NCBI RefSeq assembly: GCF_035974275.1
Contig: NZ_CP142422.1
Span: 930,001 to 994,000, forward strand
Source of the DNA: Chryseobacterium sp. MYb264
Lineage (GTDB): Bacteria; Bacteroidota; Bacteroidia; Flavobacteriales; Weeksellaceae
DNA length: 64,000 nt
Direction of reading: 5' to 3'
Of the stretch, positions 9,486 to 17,637 are shown one piece after another (the stretch's first letter is position 1; every line of letters begins with the position of its first letter). Below the pieces are notes generated by a model. That model was not told where the DNA came from. It saw only the letters and a program-made list of their open reading frames with translations, and did no database searches. Both the position numbers and the translations under genes were made by a program.

Positions 9486-9512
9486 AAAAATAAAAGCCCG
9501 GAAGGGGCTTTT
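9486..9512 (-). terminator. Terminator of etfBA
   Basis: A perfect 8-bp stem (AAAAGCCC 9492-9499, GGGCTTTT 9505-9512) has a T-rich minus-strand tail. It lies downstream of etfA and upstream of the BFN gene. Confidence 0.75.
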
Positions 9513-9537
9513 ATATGTGAATTGTGAATTAACTTCG

Positions 9538-9606
9538 TTGTCAATTTTGCTTCGCAAGTGAATTTTCTAAAGTGCTTTAAAAATCAACAAATGAAACGAA
9601 TTGACT
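9538..9606. repeat. Dispersed repeat containing GCTTCGCAAGTGAATTTT, copy 1
   Basis: TTTTGCTTCGCAAGTGAATTTT here recurs in inverted orientation at 19315-19338 as AAAATTCACTTGCGAAGCAAAA, and both copies are flanked by variants of TGACAATTGA/TCAATTGACA. Both lie in short spacers just downstream of minus-strand genes. Confidence 0.6.
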
Positions 9607-9624
9607 ATTATCAATTGACATTTT

Positions 9625-10572
9625 TTATCCTTTAAGTGCTTTGATTTTTTCCGTTAATGCAGGAATGATCTGGAAAGCATCTCCCACAACTCCGTAATCT
9701 GCCGATTTGAAGAACGGTGCTTCTGCATCACTGTTGATAACTACGATAGTTTTAGAAGAGTTGACCCCAGCCAAATGCTGGATAGCTCCTGAAATACCAA
9801 CCGCAATGTAAAGGTTTGGAGAAATGGCTTTACCCGTTTGTCCCACGTGCTCATTGTGAGGTCTCCAACCGATGTCTGAAACTGGCTTAGAACAAGCAGT
9901 AGCAGCACCTAACACGTTTGCTAATTCTTCGATCATTCCCCAGTTTTCAGGACCCTTTAATCCTCTACCTGCAGAAACTACAATCTCAGCTTCTTTTAAA
10001 TCTAATTTTCCGGAACTCTGCTCGTGAGAAATCACTTTTGTGTCTTCATTAGCAACGGATAGGTTTTTTACCTCTTCAGAACCTGAAACTGTATTTTCTT
10101 TAACACCAAAAGCATTTTGAGATACGGTTAAGATAACTGCAGCTCCTTCAGATTTTGCATGCATGAAACCTTTTCCTGAGAAAGCTTTTCTTTTCACCTG
10201 GAACGGAGAAAGACTTTCCGGAGCTTCCAGAACATTTGTAATTAAAGAAGATCCGTTCATGATTGCCAGCATAGGAGCAATTGAAGAGGCATCTGTGGTG
10301 TGAGGGAAAACGATGACATTGCCGTTTGCCACTTCACTTACAGCCTGGGCATAAGCCTTAGCCGAGAAATTTTTAAGACCTTCATCTTTGATATTGATTA
10401 CGTTAGACGCTCCATATTTGTATAATAAATCTGAAGAATCTGTAGGGTTTACGGTAATTGCCGTAACGGTATCACCTGCCTGATCTGCCACCGCTTTAGC
10501 ATAAGAAACTGCCTCAAAAGCTGCTTTTTTGTAAACTCCGTTTATATTTTCTGCGTATACGAATACTGCCAT
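9625..10572 (-). CDS. etfA: Electron transfer flavoprotein alpha subunit
   Basis: A 315-residue EtfA/FixB protein. The FAD-binding C-terminal half carries [14 protein letters not shown], then [17 protein letters not shown] and [17 protein letters not shown], the family signature. With EtfB it takes electrons from acyl-CoA and other dehydrogenases and delivers them to ETF:quinone oxidoreductase. It follows etfB by 122 bases on the same strand and ends at a terminator. Confidence 0.95.
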   Translation of the reverse strand: MAVFVYAENINGVYKKAAFEAVSYAKAVADQAGDTVTAITVNPTDSSDLLYKYGASNVINIKDEGLKNFSAKAYAQAVSEVANGNVIVFPHTTDASSIAPMLAIMNGSSLITNVLEAPESLSPFQVKRKAFSGKGFMHAKSEGAAVILTVSQNAFGVKENTVSGSEEVKNLSVANEDTKVISHEQSSGKLDLKEAEIVVSAGRGLKGPENWGMIEELANVLGAATACSKPVSDIGWRPHNEHVGQTGKAISPNLYIAVGISGAIQHLAGVNSSKTIVVINSDAEAPFFKSADYGVVGDAFQIIPALTEKIKALKG

Positions 10573-10694
10573 GATTTTTTTTATTTAAAGTTTAAGGTTG
10601 AATATTCAAGGTCAATAGGATATTGTTAATGAAAAAAATTTTTCTTACAACAGCCATTTTACCTTAATTCTTTTTACTTTTTACTTGGTTCTTA

Positions 10695-11441
10695 TTAAAT
10701 TACTTTTGCCTCTTCGTGAAGTAATCTTACCAATTCATCCAAGTTATCTGCAGCAACCAATTTCACAGCAGCTCTTGGCGGTACACTGTCATAAGAAACA
10801 CCCTGAACTTTTACTTCAGAGGAAGTAGGCTCTACTACCTGCAAAGGTTTTGTTCTTGCAGACATAATCCCTCTCATGTTCGGAATAATCAAATCTTTTT
10901 CGTCTACCAATCCTTTCTGACCAGCAATTACAGCCGGTAATTTCACTGAAATAGTTTCTTTTCCGCCTTCAATTTCTCTTACTGCAGTGGCTTCATTTCC
11001 GTTTACGTCAAGACCAACAGACGCATTGACAAAAGGTTGGTTTAACAGCTGAGCAACCATCCCCGGAACAGAACCACCGTTATAATCGATCGATTCTTTA
11101 CCACAAAGAATTAAGTCATATCCGCCATTTTGAGCAACAGCAGCGATTTCTTTTGCGGTAGAATAGCTGTCTTTAGGATCAAGATTTACTCTTACTCCAT
11201 CGTTAGCACCGATTGCCAATGCCTTTCTGATAACGGGCTCTGTAGCAGTATCTCCTACATTGATAACGGTAACGGTAGCTCCCTGTGATTCCTGAAGTTT
11301 GATTGCTTTTGTTAAAGCAAACTCATCTAAAGGATTGATTACCCACTGGATTCCATTTTTGTCGAATGCAGACTTATCTGCAGTAAAGTTGATTTTGGAA
11401 GTAGTATCCGGAACACTACTGATACAAACTAATATTTTCAT
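10695..11441 (-). CDS. etfB: Electron transfer flavoprotein beta subunit
   Basis: A 248-residue EtfB/FixA protein starting MKILVCISSVPDTTSKI. The AMP-binding and partner-contact segment LAAVIAGQKGLVDE-like region (KLPAVIAGQKGLVDEKDL) and the recognition-loop region near residues 185-200 (IPNMRGIMSARTKPLQVVEP) are present. It is the first gene of the etfBA pair. A perfect palindrome about 140 bases upstream may be an operator. Confidence 0.95.
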   Translation of the reverse strand: MKILVCISSVPDTTSKINFTADKSAFDKNGIQWVINPLDEFALTKAIKLQESQGATVTVINVGDTATEPVIRKALAIGANDGVRVNLDPKDSYSTAKEIAAVAQNGGYDLILCGKESIDYNGGSVPGMVAQLLNQPFVNASVGLDVNGNEATAVREIEGGKETISVKLPAVIAGQKGLVDEKDLIIPNMRGIMSARTKPLQVVEPTSSEVKVQGVSYDSVPPRAAVKLVAADNLDELVRLLHEEAKVI

Positions 11442-11578
11442 ATGTTGTTCTTATTTTAGTTGTCAGACTCCACCTATGGGTTTTATCTGTACTACTTAGT
11501 TATTGATTTTACTTCCGCTTTGGTATTTCGGAAGCGATTTTAGTTTTAATTAATTTTTGCTAATATAAATAAAAAATA

Positions 11579-11596
11579 TATTATGCATGCATAATA
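11579..11596. promoter_or_regulatory. Perfect 18-bp palindrome upstream of etfBA
   Basis: TATTATGCATGCATAATA is an exact inverted repeat with no spacer, in the spacer between the SDR stop and the etfB start. It has no T tract or long loop, so it looks more like a dimer-binding operator than a terminator. The regulator is not known. Confidence 0.4.
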
Positions 11597-11630
11597 CTTA
11601 TTTTTTTATTATTCAGCGCATTAAAAGTAG

Positions 11631-12338
11631 TTATTTACCTGGTTGCGTGGCTCTAAACTCAATTTTACTAGGCAGAACTCTCGGATTCATTTTTAAAATA
11701 TCCAATACCAGATTCCCCATATCTTCGGGCTGAATCTTCCAGGCATCTTTTTCTGAAGGAATATTTCCGTTGAAATTGGTTGCCACCGAACCGGGCATAA
11801 TCACAGTAGATTTAATATTATATTTTCTAAGATCGATCATTGCCGCCTGTGTAAAGCCTACGACTCCGAATTTTGAAGCATTATAGCCTGTTCCGTTTTC
11901 AAAGAAATTAGCACCTGCGAGACTGGAAATGGTGATATAATACCCTTCTGTCTTTTTTAATTCTTCCACGGAGGCTTTTAAAGTATAGAAAACACCTGTT
12001 AAATTGGTTTCGATCATATCATTCCATTCTTCCGCAGAAAGTTGATCCACAGGCTTGAAAATTCCCAATCCGGCATTGGCAATTACAAAATCCAGTCTTC
12101 CGAATTTTTCTGTAATGTATTGTACCGCTTCTCCTTCACTTTCCAGGCTTCTGACATCAGACACAATCCCTAAAACATTTTCAGAATATTGTTTTAAATC
12201 CTGTTCAGCTTTCTCTACATCCTCTCTTTTTCTCCCGGAAAATGCGACTGAAACACCGTTTTCCAATAAAATCTTCGCAATACCGAAACCAACACCCTTA
12301 GTTCCTCCTGTTATATAGGCAACTTTATTTTCTATCAT
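11631..12338 (-). CDS. Short-chain dehydrogenase/reductase
   Basis: A 235-residue classical SDR. The nucleotide-binding TGGTKGVGFGIAK is at residues 10-22, NAGLG follows near residue 89, the catalytic Ser is in ITISSLAG and the Tyr/Lys pair in GYNASKFG. Arg in FSGRKRED favours NADPH. The substrate is unknown. The gene stands alone between the etfB spacer and a type IX pseudogene. Confidence 0.85.
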   Translation of the reverse strand: MIENKVAYITGGTKGVGFGIAKILLENGVSVAFSGRKREDVEKAEQDLKQYSENVLGIVSDVRSLESEGEAVQYITEKFGRLDFVIANAGLGIFKPVDQLSAEEWNDMIETNLTGVFYTLKASVEELKKTEGYYITISSLAGANFFENGTGYNASKFGVVGFTQAAMIDLRKYNIKSTVIMPGSVATNFNGNIPSEKDAWKIQPEDMGNLVLDILKMNPRVLPSKIEFRATQPGK

Positions 12339-12368
12339 AGTTTAAAAGATTAATTTTCCTAAAATAGC

Positions 12369-12395
12369 AAAAACGCCCCAATTGGAGCGTTTTTT
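12369..12395 (-). terminator. Terminator after the type IX relic
   Basis: An inverted repeat (AAAAACGCCCC with GGAGCGTTTTT, one mismatch) has A and T runs on both sides, so it could act on either strand. It lies 24 bases past the last in-frame stop of the relic. Confidence 0.6.
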
Positions 12396-12418
12396 TAACC
12401 TAACATTTGTCAGTTTAA

Positions 12419-13026
12419 TTATTTTTTAATGAATTTTTTAGAAGTCATACCCTCTTTTTTTTTCAAGTTCTAGGATATAATTTCCGGGTTGAAGATAGGT
12501 TACATTGATTTGATCTTTAGCAGAAATCGCATCTACTTTTCTTCCCAGCATATCGAAAATGCGCGTTTTAGTTACTTTTGAATCCGATTTGATGTGTAAA
12601 TAATCTGATACCGGATTTGAATAAATCGACAGTGACTTTTTTTTGCAGAAGTCTCGGAAGTTGCCAATATACCTTGAGTAATTTTAACGGTATCTATGAT
12701 AATTGATCTTCCACTGCTGTTGAATTCTCTGAAGTATATCTTCACATTTTGGCCAGCGTAAGCTGACACATCTATTGTTTTTGTAATAGCAACTTCATCT
12801 AATATAGGTGTATCTGATGCAGTAAGAACTGCCGATGTAGATAAAATGTAAACAACATAATTAGTATCTGCCGGTAATTGCCGTCGGCATCAAGATCCTG
12901 GCTTACCCAACCCGCTGGAAGCACAAAATATGTTCCAGATTCAAAAGTCTCTTCAAAAATAATTGTTTGTGCATTTATCATGGACATTGAAAAGTCTGCA
13001 ACTAAAAGTGGTAATAATCGTTTCAT
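12419..13026 (-). pseudogene. Decayed type IX-secreted protein (relic 1)
   Basis: An ATG at 13026 opens with a signal peptide and the start of an adhesin-like domain (TIIFEETFESG, then LPAGWVSQDLDADGNY), typical of choice-of-anchor J proteins. The frame is then lost near 12880. It resumes in another frame with a beta-sandwich end (DVSAYAGQNVKIYFREFNSS), shifts again in an 8-A run at 12636-12643 into a type IX sorting domain (SIYSNPVSDYLHIKS, then IFDMLGRKV and LQPGNYILELEKK), and shifts once more in a 9-A run near 12455 to end KKFIKK. Most of the passenger is missing. The sorting-domain pieces are certain; the original function is unknown. Confidence 0.8.
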
Positions 13027-13034
13027 AATAAAGT

Positions 13035-13145
13035 ATGTTGGATCAGTTTCAAAACTTGAGGGAGAAATTGTTAGATGTATTTTTTGCCACGAATGCACGA
13101 ATTTTTTATTTCCCACGGATCGCACAGATTTTCAGATGCTGTTGG
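13035..13145 (+). repeat. Dispersed repeat with CCACGAATGCACGAAT and CCCACGGATCGCACAGATT
   Basis: This stretch, including AGAAATTGTTAGATGTATTT and TTTTGCCACGAATGCACGAA, is repeated almost identically at 15190-15260 and in inverted orientation at 42700-42776. Its second half is a variant of the arms that flank the GxxExxY gene. Confidence 0.75.
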
Positions 13146-13251
13146 TATTTTTTTGCTTATCTTTTCCGGTCTTTTATCAATAGATTAGTTTTTAGAAATT
13201 TGATATATCTCTTCATACTGATTTTTAAATATTTGATAGAAATTTTGCATT

Positions 13252-13286
13252 AAAAAAAAAAAAAAACGCCTCTTTAGAGACGTTTT
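13252..13286 (-). terminator. Terminator after type IX relic 2
   Basis: The stem AAAAACGCCTCT/AGAGACGTTTTT (one mismatch) is followed on the minus strand by a 15-base T tract (A run 13252-13266). Confidence 0.8.
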
Positions 13287-13311
13287 TAATCAACCTTATG
13301 CTTGATAGGTT

Positions 13312-13558
13312 TTATTCTTTAATAATTTTTTTGCTAAACTTACCCTTTTCCGTGTTGATAATTAAAATGTAACTACCTGTTGGCAATTCGGAAAAGTTGA
13401 TAGATATTTTATCTTTTTTATCTTGAGGTAAAACTGTTTTTGCAGCTTTTCCAGATATATCAATAATACTTACAGACTGTATTTTAATAAGTAGTGGTTG
13501 CTTGGCCAAAAGACATTGCACTTAATGCCATTAGACCCGTAAGGAAAATTTTCTTCAT
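13312..13558 (-). pseudogene. Type IX-secreted protein reduced to its two ends (relic 2)
   Basis: From ATG 13558 a signal peptide is read (MKKIFLTGLMALSAMSFGQA) and stops within a few codons. In a second frame a complete type IX sorting domain follows at once: VSIIDISGKAAKTVL, INFSELPTGSYILII and the terminal SKKIIKE. The passenger is entirely absent, so this is an internal deletion that kept the export signal and the sorting signal. It has its own terminator, and the dipeptidase gene lies upstream. Confidence 0.8.
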
Positions 13559-13607
13559 AGTTATTATTATTTATAAGTTTTCCCCAAAAATAATAAATAT
13601 TTCTAAT

Positions 13608-13642
13608 AAAAAGCCTTAAAAAAATAAATTTTAAGGCTTTTA
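13608..13642 (-). terminator. Terminator of the dipeptidase gene
   Basis: The stem AAAAGCCTTAAAA pairs with TTTTAAGGCTTTT across a short AT loop, immediately after the dipeptidase stop. Confidence 0.8.
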
Positions 13643-13646
13643 GATC

Positions 13647-15026
13647 TTATTTAGAATAATTATCGAAAAACAGCGGGATACTTTCAATTCCCTTATAGAA
13701 ATTAAAGAGACCGTAATGTTCATTTGGAGAGTGGATGGCATCAGAATCTAGACCGAAGCCCATCAACACTGATTTAGCTCCTAAAACCTGTTCAAACATT
13801 GAAGTAATAGGAATACTTCCTCCTCCTCTGAATGGTAGAACTTCTTTTCCGAATGATGCTTCCATCGCTTTTTTAGCAGCCTGGAATTCTTTTGTGTCCG
13901 TTGGTAAAACATAAGGCATCCCTCCGTGGTGTGCTGTAATTTTCACTTTTACATTGTCCGGAGCGATTTTGTGGAAATATTTTGTGAATTTTTCCGTAAT
14001 CTCTTCAGGAGTCTGATAAGGAACCAAACGCATAGAAATTTTAGCAGAAGCCTTAGAAGGAATCACCGTTTTAGCACCTTCTCCTGTGTAACCGCCCCAA
14101 ATTCCGTTGCAATCTAAAGTCGGACGGATAGACGTTCTTTCAAGCGTTGTATAGCCTGCTTCGCCTTCTACTCCGCTCAATCCGATTGATTTTTTGAACT
14201 CTTCAGGATTGTCTTTCAACTTATTCATTTCAGCTCTTTCTTCGTCTGAAACATCTTCTACATTATCGTAGAACCCGTCAATAGTGATTTGTCCGTCTTC
14301 ATCGATCAATTTTGCAATCATTCTTGAAAGCACATGAATCGGGTTTGGAACTGCTCCTCCGTAAAGTCCTGAGTGCAAATCTCTGTTTGGACCTTCGATT
14401 TCAACTTCTACATAGCTCAAACCTCTTAAACCAGTGGTAACCGTTGGTTGCTCGTTGCTATAGATATGTGTATCAGAAATTAAGATACAGTCGCACGCTA
14501 ATTTCTCTTTGTTTTCATTGACAAAATCGCCTAAGCTTACAGACCCTACTTCTTCTTCACCTTCTAAAATGAATTTAACATTGCAAGGAAGTGCGTTCGT
14601 TTTCATCATCGCTTCAAAAGCCTTTAGATGCATAAAAAATTGACCCTTATCATCCGCAGAACCTCTTGCGAAGATTGCGCCGTCAGGGTGAAGCTCTGTT
14701 TTTTCGATATAGGGTTCAAAAGGAGGTTTTGTCCATAATTCCAAAGGATCAGCTGGCTGAACATCGTAATGTCCGTAAACCAAAACCGTCGGCAAGTCTT
14801 TATTTAAAATTTTTTCTCCGAAAACGATAGGATATCCCTTGGTCTGGCAAACTTCCACATTATCTGCTCCTGCATTTTTAAGGTATTCTGCCACCACGTC
14901 TGCACACTTCAATACATCATTTTTATACGCGGGATCTGCAGAAATAGAAGGAATTCTCAGTAACTCAAATAATTCATCCACGAAACGCTGTTTGTTTTCG
15001 TTGATGTAATTTAATGTCTCTTGCAT
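13647..15026 (-). CDS. M20-family dipeptidase
   Basis: A 459-residue zinc peptidase of the M20 clan. Metal and catalytic residues are recognisable in VLVYGHYDVQP (His and Asp), FARGSADDKGQ (bridging Asp), LEGEEEVGS (Glu pair) and ISDTHIYS, with a dimerisation domain in the middle (NRDLHSGLYGG) and the last ligand in DAIHSPNE near the C-terminus. Family members cleave dipeptides or acylated amino acids in the cytoplasm. It is a single gene with its own terminator. Confidence 0.9.
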   Translation of the reverse strand: MQETLNYINENKQRFVDELFELLRIPSISADPAYKNDVLKCADVVAEYLKNAGADNVEVCQTKGYPIVFGEKILNKDLPTVLVYGHYDVQPADPLELWTKPPFEPYIEKTELHPDGAIFARGSADDKGQFFMHLKAFEAMMKTNALPCNVKFILEGEEEVGSVSLGDFVNENKEKLACDCILISDTHIYSNEQPTVTTGLRGLSYVEVEIEGPNRDLHSGLYGGAVPNPIHVLSRMIAKLIDEDGQITIDGFYDNVEDVSDEERAEMNKLKDNPEEFKKSIGLSGVEGEAGYTTLERTSIRPTLDCNGIWGGYTGEGAKTVIPSKASAKISMRLVPYQTPEEITEKFTKYFHKIAPDNVKVKITAHHGGMPYVLPTDTKEFQAAKKAMEASFGKEVLPFRGGGSIPITSMFEQVLGAKSVLMGFGLDSDAIHSPNEHYGLFNFYKGIESIPLFFDNYSK

Positions 15027-15189
15027 TGTAAAATTTTGTTTTGCTAAAAGTAAAAAATTTGCCCCGCAGGAACAAACAAAAACGTATAATTTTCCTCAGG
15101 TTTTGAGTTATAACGAGGATGGAAGCTAGAAGTTGGAGGATTGAATGCTTGTTAAATCTTACAATTTTTATTTCTTTTTGTCTGATTTT

Positions 15190-15630
15190 CATGGATCAGT
15201 GTCAAAACTTGGGGAGAAATTGTTTAGATGTATTTTTTGCCACGAATGCACGAATTTTTTATTTCCTACAGATCGCAGATAGTGCTATTTCTGTTGGTTT
15301 TTCGCAAAGTCGCAAAGATATTTTTTAATATTTTATGTTTTTAAGGCGCAAGGATTTTAGCAAAGATAAAATTGGAGGCTGCATATTATCGCCACGAATG
15401 CACGAATTTTTTATTTCCTACAGATCGCAGATAGTGCTGTTTCTGTTGGTTTTTCGCAAAGGCGCAAAGATATTTTTTAATACTTTATGTTTTTAAGGCG
15501 CAAGGATTTTATCAAAGATAAAATTGAGGGCTGCATATTATCGCCACGAATGCACAAATACTTTTTATTTCCCACAGAATACACGGATTTTCACAGATAC
15601 TGCTGTTAATTTTTGTGGCTTCAACTTTAT
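15190..15630 (+). repeat. Tandem 152-bp repeat block of CCACGAATG/CGCAAAGG units
   Basis: Two copies of a 152-bp unit lie at 15239-15390 and 15391-15542, followed by a partial third. Each begins GCCACGAATGCACGAATTTT and contains CGCAAAGxCGCAAAGATATT and AAGGCGCAAGGATTTTA. The block ends with TTTCCCACAGAATACACGG, a relative of the GxxExxY cassette arm. It is non-coding; the units themselves contain internal near-duplications of 7-9 bases. Confidence 0.85.
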
Positions 15631-15846
15631 GGTCTTTTGTAATTAGAACGGCTTGATGAGCCTTAAAGCGGGAGTTGCCAAAAAACTTGGCGGTGCTTCG
15701 TGTTCAATATGTAAAGTGTAAGGAAAAGAATCTGCATCAATTGCAAAATCTGCGAGAGCAAAAAATTTCACCTTATATTATCTAAGCTTTTTTGCCTAGT
15801 CCCCAACTTTTGTACTTGATCTATTTTCATTATGAAAGACTTCACT
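15631..15846 (+). repeat. Spacer with AGAACGG repeat fragment
   Basis: AGAACGGCTTGATGAGCCTTAAAGCG here is the same family as AGAACGGTTTGGTGAGACTT near 53190 and its inverted copy near 42470. The rest of the spacer shows nothing convincing. Confidence 0.5.
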
Positions 15847-15974
15847 CCTTAGCCCCATTGCAGCGGATACCCCTCAACTGGGTGGCAGCGTTTTAACGAG
15901 GGAGGGTTTTAGGGGTGGCGCGCGCCGGAGAGATTAGGGGTGAGGAGTATGAGCGGAAAGCGGGAATAAGCTTC
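15847..15974 (+). ncRNA. Structured intergenic element, Flavo-1-like, copy 2
   Basis: The conserved outer blocks TTAGCCCCATTGCAGCGGAT and GAGCGGAAAGCGGGAATAAG are present, but the central hairpin is replaced by a longer, unrelated GC-rich insert (around ACTGGGTGGCAGCG to GGCGCGCGCCGG). CCCC..GC to GC..GGGA pairing of the ends is retained. Direction is the same as copies 1 and 4. Confidence 0.45.
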
Positions 15975-16006
15975 AAAAAAAATGTCCTACAATCTTGCAG
16001 GACATT
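15975..16006 (-). terminator. Terminator of the His-rich lipoprotein gene
   Basis: AATGTCCT at 15981-15988 pairs with AGGACATT at 15999-16006, and an A run at 15975-15982 provides the minus-strand T tract. Confidence 0.8.
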
Positions 16007-16027
16007 CTTTATATTGTTTACTAATAA

Positions 16028-16306
16028 TTAGTGTTCAGCTTTTGGAGCTTCTGCCTCAGCAGGTTTTGCAGCCGTTGCGCTGTCTGCTTTTGGAGCCACA
16101 GTCTCATGTTTCTCTGCAGTTGTCTCTTCTTTGTGAGCAGCAGCTCCATGACCGTGACCTTCTCCGCCACCTTGTACGTCCTCAGAATATCTGTCCGCTC
16201 CGGCACTTTCTTCAAGCTTAATGATGTTTTTATTTCCTCCAGCCTGAATTTTCTTGCAGCTAACAGCAACCGTAGCGATGGCTAAACATAGAACTAATTT
16301 TTTCAT
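16028..16306 (-). CDS. Small Ala/Glu/His-rich lipoprotein
   Basis: A 92-residue protein with a lipoprotein signal: MKKLVLCLAIATVAVSC, Cys17 being the lipidation site. The mature part is low-complexity and hydrophilic, with GGGEGHGHGAAAHKEE and a C-terminal PKADSATAAKPAEAE tail. The His-Gly cluster might bind metal, but this is inference. No family is recognised. It stands alone with its own terminator. Confidence 0.75.
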   Translation of the reverse strand: MKKLVLCLAIATVAVSCKKIQAGGNKNIIKLEESAGADRYSEDVQGGGEGHGHGAAAHKEETTAEKHETVAPKADSATAAKPAEAEAPKAEH

Positions 16307-16435
16307 ATGTAAAATTTATTTTTTTAAAGGTCTTTACGGAATCGCACGGATTGGCATAACTTCACCACAGGCAATTTCCCATTTCAATTTTTGATTGCCC
16401 AAAATTAAGAAATCCTACATTTTTCGGCAACATTT

Positions 16436-17584
16436 TTATACTGATTTTATGATTATTTTTCCTTTTTTGGATTGTGTAAAAATAAGGTAATTTTCACCAC
16501 CATCTTTTAATCCGTATTTTTTCTTGATTTCTTCAGGTTTTAAAGGATAATTTTTTGAAATAATATTAAACTGACTTTTCTTTTTAATCTGCTTAGCGTC
16601 AATAACTTCAATTTCCAAAATTCTTCCGGGAAAGTCTTTTATTTTTTCATTGGAAGTGTAAATATGAGTATTCGGATGAAGTTTTTTCAAGCCAAATTTT
16701 TCTGAAATTAAATTGAAAACTCCAGCTTTTAGCATTGAATTATTAGGAATATAGATGAAATTTTCAGGTTCATCGTATGTTGCATGAACATTTTCCTCTT
16801 CTCCAAACTTATAGGTAAAAGTAGATTCATCACTTTCCAGATTCACGCAATTGCAGGTAATTTCTCCTGTATTTTCCTTTGACAGAAAGACAACAACTTC
16901 TTTTACATCGTTCTTCAACGCAATAATATCAATCCTGAAAATGCTTGGTAAAACAGACACCAAATATTTTAAATCAATTAAAGGCGACAGTTTTATCACT
17001 ACTTCATTAGAAATCGACAATAATTTTTCCTGAATTTCAAGAATATTGGGTGACAAATCTTCCAATAGAAAGACCTTATTTTTATTATTATCTCTTCGCG
17101 CCGGATCGAGATAAATTACATCAAAAGCTTCTTTATTTTGATTCAGAAAATTTTCCAGTTTTTGATTAATAAACTTTGCTTTTTTTTCTAAAACCGTCCA
17201 ATTATGCTCAACAATTTCTAACAGTTCAGGATTTTGTTCAACTAAAGTTATTTCGCTGAAATTTTTGGATAAATAATAGGCATCAATTCCAAAACCGCTG
17301 GTTAAATCAATGAATTTTGTTCCTTCTAAAAGTTCTGATTTATATAAAGCTGTTTTTTCGGAGGAAGATTGTTCTAAACTTAATTGTGGCGGGAAAATTA
17401 TACCCTCTTTTAATAAAAACGGAAATTTCTTTTGTGCAACCTGTCTTCCCTTAATCTGCTGAACAATTTCCTGCATAGAAACTTCAGGAAACGGGGATTT
17501 TTTTAACAATAATGAGTGCAAGTCTGTGTTTAGATTTGCATTGATGTATTTTTGGACTTCTTGATTTAATATTGTTTTTCCCAC
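16436..17584 (-). CDS. Class I SAM-dependent methyltransferase with THUMP-like C-terminus
   Basis: A 382-residue protein. The SAM site is FIDLTSGFGIDAYYLSK followed by ITLVEQNPEL; the catalytic-loop motif is IYLDPARRD. The C-terminal 75 residues (PNTHIYTSNEKIKDFPGRIL, then a KKYGLKDGGENY segment) match the THUMP-like domain found behind such methyltransferases in Bacteroidota. Methylation of RNA is plausible but unproven. The only available start is a GTG inside the left inverted repeat of the GxxExxY cassette, with a TAA two codons further up; homologous alignment begins around LNQEVQKYINANLN, a few codons in. Confidence 0.8.
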   Translation of the reverse strand: MGKTILNQEVQKYINANLNTDLHSLLLKKSPFPEVSMQEIVQQIKGRQVAQKKFPFLLKEGIIFPPQLSLEQSSSEKTALYKSELLEGTKFIDLTSGFGIDAYYLSKNFSEITLVEQNPELLEIVEHNWTVLEKKAKFINQKLENFLNQNKEAFDVIYLDPARRDNNKNKVFLLEDLSPNILEIQEKLLSISNEVVIKLSPLIDLKYLVSVLPSIFRIDIIALKNDVKEVVVFLSKENTGEITCNCVNLESDESTFTYKFGEEENVHATYDEPENFIYIPNNSMLKAGVFNLISEKFGLKKLHPNTHIYTSNEKIKDFPGRILEIEVIDAKQIKKKSQFNIISKNYPLKPEEIKKKYGLKDGGENYLIFTQSKKGKIIIKSV

Positions 17585-17615
17585 GGATTACACAGATTTT
17601 CACAGATGATTATGG
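17580..17615 (+). repeat. Left 36-bp inverted repeat of the GxxExxY cassette
   Basis: TCCCACGGATTACACAGATT with TTCACAGATGATTATG matches the reverse complement of 18067-18102 at 35 of 36 positions. It overlaps the start of the methyltransferase gene. Degenerate copies without a gene occur at about 13100, 15570, 42520 and 53390. Confidence 0.9.
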
Positions 17616-17637
17616 ATATCACTCTGCTGAGATTTTA

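Noticed and set aside
15190..15630. Possible CRISPR or insertion sequence
   Set aside because: The units are long and directly adjacent with no unique spacers, and there is no transposase or terminal target duplication visible.
16031..16285. Hydrophobic frames antisense to and overlapping the lipoprotein gene
   Set aside because: They are shadows in other frames of a gene with a clear lipoprotein signal and terminator.
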